Origin: Aurelia coerulea
Lineage: Eukaryota > Cnidaria > Scyphozoa > Semaeostomeae > Ulmaridae
Assembly: GCA_039566865.1 (NCBI GenBank)
Contig: CM076959.1
Location: forward strand, 8,539,501 to 8,603,500
Length of the DNA: 64,000 nucleotides
Reading direction: 5' to 3'
Below, piece after piece: positions 57,677-64,000 of the stretch (positions are counted from its first letter, which is position 1; the number at the start of each line of letters is the position of its first letter). Made by a program: the position numbers and the translations under genes. The notes under the pieces were generated by a model. It was not told the origin of the DNA, ran no database searches, and saw only the letters and a program-made list of their open reading frames with translations.

Positions 57677-60299
57677 ATCGATTAATTAAATGTTCATTTT
57701 CTCAAAGAAAACAAAATTAAAACACAAAAAGTGTCGATTAACGTACTTTAGTAGCTACAATTTCTATTATAAAAAAAGTAATGCACTCATCGTTCTTTAA
57801 AACTTTAGTTCTGTAAGTTACTTCTTTTATATCACTGTATTAGTGCTGCAGCAACCATTCTTGGAAACATTACTATAAACATTAGCTTTTTCTTTACTCT
57901 CATTTTGGCTTTACTGCATAAACAAACATCGATTAATTAAATGTATATTTTCTCAAAGAAAACAAAATAAAAACACAAAAAGTGTGGATAAACGTACTTT
58001 AGTAGATACAATTTGTATTGTAAAGAGTATTGCACTCATCGTTCTTTAAAACTTTAGTCCTGCCAGTTACTTCTTTTAAAGCACTATATTAGTACTGCAG
58101 CAACCATTCTTTGAAACGTTACTATAGACATTAGCTTTTTCTTCAGTCTCATTTTGGCTTTACTGCATAAACAAACATCGATTAATTAAATGTTTTTTGT
58201 CTCAAAGAAAACAAAATTAAAACACAAAACGTGTCGATTAACGTACTTTATTAGCTACAATTTCTATTACAAAGAGTATTGCACTCATCATTCTTTAAAA
58301 CTTTAGTTCTTTAAGTTACTTCTTTTAAAGCACTATCTTAGTGCTGCAGCAACTATTTTTGGAAACATTACTATAGACATTTGGCTTTTTCTTTTGTCTC
58401 ATTTTAGCTTTACTGCATAAACAAACATCGATTAATTAAATGTTTCTTTTCTCAGAGAAATCATAATTAAAACACAAATAGTGTCGATTAACATACTTTA
58501 GTAGCTACAATTACTATTACAAAGAGTATTGCACTCATCGTTCTTTAAAACTTTAGTCCTGCCAGTTACTTCTTTTAAAGCACTATATTAGTACTGCAGC
58601 AACCATTCTTTGAAATTTTACTATAGACATTCGCTTTTTCTTTAGTCTCATTTTGGCTTTACTGCATCGATTAATTAAAAGTTTATTTCCTCAAAGAAAA
58701 CAAAATAAAAGCACAAAAAAGTGTCGTTCAACGTACTTTAGTAGCTACAATTTATATTATAAAGAGTATTGCACTCATCGTTCTTTAAAACTTTAGTTCT
58801 GTAAGTTACTTCTTTTATAGCACTGTATTAGTGCTGCAGCAACCATTCTTGGAAACATTACTATAGACATTAGCTTTTTCTTTACTCTCATTTTGGCTTT
58901 ACTGCATTACAAACATCGATTAATTAAATGTTTATTTTCTCAAAGAAAACAAAATAAAAACACAAAAGGTGTTGATTAACGTACTTTAGTAGCTACAATT
59001 TGTATTATAAAGAGTATTGCACTCATCGTTCTTTAAAACTGTAGTCCTGCCAGTTAATTCTTTTAAAGCACTCTATTAGTACTGCAGCAACCATTCTATG
59101 AAACATTACTATAGACATTAGCTTTTTCTTTAGTGTCGTTTTGGCTTTACTGCATAAACAAACATCGATTAATTAAATGTTTCTTTTCTCAAAGAAAACA
59201 AAATTAAAAAACGAAAAGTGTGGATTAACGTACTTTATTAGCTACAATTTCTATTATAAAGAGTATTGCACTCATCGTTCTTTAAAAGTTTAGTTCTGTA
59301 AGTTACTTCTTTTATAGCACTGTATTAGTGCTGCAGCAACCATTCTTGGAAACATTACTATAAACATTAGCTTTTTCTTTACTCTCATTTTGGCTTTACT
59401 GCATAAACAAACATCGATTAATTAAATGTATATTTTCTCAAAGAAAACAAAATAAACACACAAAAAGTGTGTATAAACGTACTTTAGTAGCTACAATTTG
59501 TATTGTAAAGAGTATTGCACTCATCGTTCTTTAAAACTTTAGTCCTGCCAGTTACTACTTTTAAAGCACTATATTAGTACTGCAGCAACCATTCTTTGAA
59601 ACGTTACTATAGACGTTAGCTTTTTCTTTAGTCTCATTTTGGCTTTACTGCATAAATAAACATCGATTAATTAAATGTTCATTTTCTCAAAGAAAGCAAA
59701 ATTAAAACACAAAAAGTGTGGATTAACGTACTTTAGTAGCTACAATTTCTATTATAAAAAGTAATGCACTCATCGTTCTGTAAAACTTTAGTTCTGCAAG
59801 CTACTTCTTTTATAGCACTATATTAGTTCTGCAGCAACCATTCTTTGAAACATTACTATAGAAATTAGCTTTTTCTTTAGTCTCATTTTGGCTTTAGTGC
59901 ATAAACAAACATCGATTAATTAAATGTTTCTTTTCTCAAAGAAAACAAAATTAAAACACAAAAAGTGCCTATTAACGTACTTTATTATCTACAATTTCTA
60001 TTACAAAGAGTATTGCACTCATCGTTCTTTAAAACTTTAGTTCTGCAAGTTACTTCCTTAATAGCAGTATATTAGTGCTGCAGCAACCATTCATTGAAAC
60101 ATTAATATAGACATTAGCTTTTTCTTTAGTCCCTTTTTAGCTTTACTGCATCGATTAATTAAATGTTTACTTTCTCTAAGAAAACAAAATAAAAGCACAA
60201 AAAGTGCGAATTAACTTACTTTATTAGCTACAATTTCTATTACGAAGGGTATTGCACTCATCGTTCTTTAAAACTTTAGTCCTGCCAGTTACTTCTTTT
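57677..60299 (-). repeat. Satellite array, reverse orientation, last block
   Basis: Starts with the right copy of the 17-bp duplication. Includes the second copy of the 2660-bp-offset block (57801-59230). It ends at the second orientation switch. No genes. Confidence 0.94.
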
Positions 60300-60304
60300 A
60301 ATCC
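60296..60304. other. Second orientation switch of the satellite array
   Basis: Reversed sequence ending GTTACTTCTTTTAA joins forward sequence starting TTAATCCACACTTTTTG, which normally follows GTACG. The shared TTAA is a 4-base microhomology. Unlike the first switch there is no palindrome. Confidence 0.9.
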
Positions 60305-63080
60305 ACACTTTTTGTGTTTTTATTTTGTTTTCTTATGGAAAATAAATGTTTTATTAATCGATGTTTGTTGATGCACTAAATATAAATTGAGACGAAAGAA
60401 AAAACTAATGTCTATAGTAATGTTTCAAAGAATGGTTGCTGCAGCAGTAATATAGTGCTATAAAAGAAGTAACTTGCAGAACTAAAGTTTTAAAGAACGA
60501 TGAGTGCAATTCTCTTTATAATATAAAATGTAGCTACTAAAGTACGTTAACCTACACTTTTTGTGTTTTAATTTTGTTTTCTTTGAGAAAAAAAAAGCAT
60601 TTAATTAATCGATGTTTGTTTATGCAGTAAAGCTAAAATGAGAGTAAATAAAAAGCTAATGTCTATAGAAATGTTTCCAAAAATGGTTGCTGCAGCACTA
60701 ATAAAGTGCTTCAAGAGAAGAAACTGGCAGGACTAAATTTTTAAAGAACGATGAGTGCAATACTCTTTATAATAGAAATTGTAGCTACTAAAGTACGTTG
60801 AACGACACTTTTTGTGCTTTTATTTTGTTTTCGATTAGAAAATAAACATTTAATTAATCGATGTTTGTTTATGCAGTAAAGCCAAAATGAGCCTAGAGAA
60901 AAAGCTAATGTCTATAGTAATGTTTCCAAGAATGGTTGCAGCAGCACTAATATAGTGCTATAAAAGAAGTAACTTGCAGAACTAAAGTTTTAAAGAACGA
61001 TGAGTGCAATACTCTTTATAATATAAATTGTAGCTACTAAAGTACGTTGAACGACACTTTTTGTGCTTTTATTTTGTTTTCTTTGAGAAAATAAACTTTT
61101 AATTAATCGATGCAGTAAAGTCAAAATGAGACTAAAGAAAAAGCTAATGTCTATAGTTTCGTTTCAAAGAATGGTTGCTGCAGCACTAATATAGTGCTTT
61201 AAAAGAAGAAACTGGCAGGACTAACGTTTTTAAGAACGATGAGTGCAATACTCTTTGTAATAGAAAATGTAGCTAATAAAGTACGTTAATTCACACTTTT
61301 GTGCTTTTATTTTGTTTTCTTTGAGAAAATAAACATTTAATCAATCGATGTTTGTTTATGCAGTAAAGCCAAAATTAGACCAAAGAAAAAGCTAATGTCT
61401 ATAGTAATGTTTCAAAGAATGGTTGCTGCAGCACTAATATAGTGCTTTAAAAGAAGAAACTGGCAGGACTAAAGTTTTAAAGAACGATGAGTGCAATACT
61501 CTTTATAATATAAATTGTAGCTACTAAAGTACGTTGACCGACACTTTTTGTGCTTTTATTTTGTTTTCTTTGAGAAAATAAACTTTTAATTAATCGATGC
61601 AGTAAAGTCAAAATGAGACTAAAGAAAAAGCTAATGTCTATAGTAATGTTTCCAAGAATGGTTGCAGCAGCACTAATATAGTGCTATAAAAGAAGTAACT
61701 TGCAGAACTAAAGTTTTAAAGAACGATGAGTGCAATACTCTTTATAATACAAATTTTAGCTGCTAAAGTACGTTAATCCACACTTTTTGTGCTTATATTT
61801 TGTTTTTTGAGAAAATAAACATTTAAATGCAGTAAAGCCAAAATGAGACTAAAGAAAAAGCTAATGTCTATAGAAATGTTTCCAAAAATGGTTGCTGCAG
61901 CACTAATAAAGTGCTTTAAAAGAAGAAACTGGCAGGACTAAAGTTTTAAAGAACGATGAGTGCAATACTCTATATAATACAAATTGTAGCTACTAAAGTA
62001 CGTTAATTCACACTTTTGTGCTTTTATTTTGTTTTCTTTGAGAAAATAAACATTTAATCAATCGATGTTTGTTTATGAAGTAAAGACAAAATGAGCCTAA
62101 AGAAAAAGCTAATGTCTATAGTAATGTTTCCAAGAATGGTTGCTGCAGCACTAATATAGTGCTATAAAAGAAGTAACTTGCAGAACTAAAGTTTTAAAGA
62201 ACGATGGGTGCAATACACTTTATAATACAAATTTTAGCTACTAAAGTACGTTAATCCACACTTTCTGTGCTTTTACTTTGTTTTCTTTGAGAAAACAAAC
62301 TTTTAATTAATCGATGCAGTAAAGCCAAAATGACACTAAAGAAAAAGCTAATGTCTATAGTAACGTTTCAAAGAATGGTTGCTGCAGTACTAATATAGTG
62401 CTTTAAAAGAAGTAACTGTCAGGACTAAAGTTTTAAAGAACGATGGGTGCAGTACTCTTTGTAATAGAAATTGTAGCTAATAAAGTACGTTAATCGACAC
62501 TTTTTGTGTTTTAATTTTGTTTTCTTTGAGAAAAGAAACATTTAATTAATCGATGTCTGTTTATGCAGTAAAGCCAAAATTAGACCAAAGAAAAAGCTAA
62601 TGTCTATAGTAATGTTTCAAAGAATGGTTGCTGCAGCACTAATATAGTGCTTTAAAAGAAGAAACTGGCAGGACTAAAGTTTTAAAGAACGATGAGCGCA
62701 ATACTCTTTGTAATAGAAATTGTAGCTAATTATGTAGGTTAATCCACACTTTTTGTGTATATATTTTGAATTCTTTTGGAAAATAAACGTTTTATTAATC
62801 GATGTTTGTTGATGCACTAAATATAAAATGAGCCTAAAGAAAAAGCTAATGTCTATAGTAATGTTTCCAAGAATGGTTGCTGCAGCACTAATATAGTGCT
62901 ATAAAAGACTTAACTTGCAGAACTAAAGTTTTAAAGAACGATGGGTGCAATACACTTTATAATACAAATTTTAGCTACTAAAGTACGTTAATCCATTTGT
63001 TTTCTTTGAGAAAATAAACTTTTAATTAATCGATGCAGTAAAGCCAAAATGAGACTAAAGAAAAAGCTAATGTCTATAGT
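60300..63080 (+). repeat. Satellite array, forward orientation, right block
   Basis: Forward monomers of the same family, with some shortened variants (ATTAATCGATGCAGTAAAG, lacking the TTTGTTTAT part). No genes. Confidence 0.96.
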
Positions 63081-63374
63081 ATTTCATTTTTTTTTTTTCA
63101 TTTTATCATTCTTTAAAGTTGGTTATTTACAATAGTTATCAGCATAATATATACATCAACTAATTTAAACCAACTACAACTAAAAATAATTTCATAATAT
63201 AAAGTATAATACAATATCCTATTTACAACATAGTTTACAGCTGCAGTTTGCCCCCTTCCATGTTTTTATTTTCCTTTTGAAAGCTGCCACTTTTTCACAT
63301 GTTTTAATATCGTCACTTAGTGCATTCCAAAGGATGCTGCCTCTGAAGGTTACAGAGTGTAGTCCAAAAGTGTG
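63081..63374 (-). mobile_element. 5'-truncated LINE 3' end, minus strand
   Basis: Read on the minus strand it encodes a short C-terminal frame with HSVTFRGSILWNALSDDIK and FKRKIKTW, the usual tail of CR1/jockey-style reverse transcriptase proteins. A stop, an AT-rich 3' untranslated region and an A-rich tail (63081-63105 on the plus strand, T-rich) follow. The satellite reads TCTATAGT|AACGTTTC across the insert with no clear target duplication. The piece is about 290 bp and cannot be functional. Confidence 0.82.
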
Positions 63375-64000
63375 TAACGTTTCAAAGAATGGTTGCTGCA
63401 GTACTAATATAGTGCTTTAAAATAAGTAACTGTCAGGACTAAAGTTTTAAAGAACGATGAGTGCAATACTCTTTGTAATAGAAATTGTAGCTAATAAAGT
63501 ACGTTAATCGACACTTTTTGTGTTTTAATTTTGTTTTCTATTAAAAAATAAACATTTAATTAATCGATGTTTGTTTATGCAGTAAAGCCAAAATGAGACT
63601 AAAGAAAAAGCTAATGTCTATAGTAACGTTTCAAAGAATTGTTGCTGTAGTACTAATCTAGTGCTTTAAAAGAAGTAACTGGCAGGACTAAAGTTTTAAA
63701 GAACGATGAGTGCAATACTCTATATAATACAAATTGTAGCTACTAAAGTACGTTAATCCACATTTTTTGTGCTTTTATTTTGCTTTCTTTGAGAAAATAA
63801 ACATTTAATTAATCGATGTTTGTTTATGCAGTAAAGCCAAAATGAGACTAAAGAAAAAGCTAATATCTATTGAAATGTTTCCAAAAATGGTTGCTGCAGC
63901 ACTAATAAAGTGCTTTAAAAGAAGAAACTTGCAGGACTAAAGTTTTAAAGAACGATGAGTGCAATACTCTTTATAATAGAAAATGTAGCTACTTAAGTAC
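63375..64000 (+). repeat. Satellite array, forward orientation, continues past the window end
   Basis: Two to three more forward monomers. The array is cut by the window edge. Confidence 0.96.

Overview
The window looks like a repeat-dense eukaryotic locus. The spliceosomal introns, tRNA-derived SINE, BEL/Pao retroelement, THAP transposase and LINE tail point to an animal. The mix of element proteins suggests a cnidarian, possibly an anthozoan; that placement is my inference from protein style and not a database result. I see no ordinary single-copy host gene. Every convincing coding region belongs to a mobile element.

The background is one AT-rich satellite with a monomer of about 240-250 bp. 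It contains the 15-bp stem motif GCACTAATATAGTGC, CTGCAG and ATTAATTAATCGATG. It runs from 1 to 64000 and is interrupted only by insertions. The array is in forward orientation to about 34126, reversed from there to about 60300, and forward again to the end. The first switch is a perfect 28-bp palindrome (34113-34140). Higher-order structure is visible: a 5-monomer unit of about 1245 bp (2320-15900), a tandem duplication with an offset of about 4.16 kb (15.8-27.3 kb against 27.3-31.2 kb), and a 2660-bp-offset duplication in the reversed part.

Insertions, left to right: (1) 3559-12225, an 8.7-kb DNA transposon with 259-bp terminal inverted repeats, a 9-bp target duplication, an intact three-exon gene of 832 codons and a RING-like exon, itself carrying a nested 866-bp TTAA-flanked MITE (10781-11646). 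(2) 16448-23749, an apparently intact, recent BEL/Pao LTR retrotransposon with a 2039-aa Gag-Pol and a 5-bp target duplication. (3) 23865-24391 and 28030-28557, one foldback MITE carried in both arms of the 4.16-kb duplication. (4) 26068-26325, a minus-strand tRNA-derived SINE present in only one arm. (5) 36774-42046, three tandem TTAA-separated units of a non-autonomous element, the first holding a 162-bp minisatellite. (6) 42124-52225, a 10.1-kb Kolobok-like transposon with TTAA target duplication. It holds a 12-exon THAP-transposase gene (831 aa) on the plus strand and, convergent to it, a 3-exon minus-strand gene (234 aa) that looks like the zinc-binding C-terminal domain of P2X7 receptors. 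(7) 57020-57676, a tRNA-containing element with two 330-bp tandem units and a 17-bp target duplication. (8) 63081-63374, a truncated minus-strand LINE 3' end.

The satellite behaves as a landing pad. Because it is duplicated, several insertions have a visible empty site, so their order can be read: foldback MITE first, then the 4.16-kb duplication, then the SINE and the BEL element. The most unusual content is the two-gene Kolobok-like element and the 8.7-kb element with a transposase I could not assign to a named superfamily.
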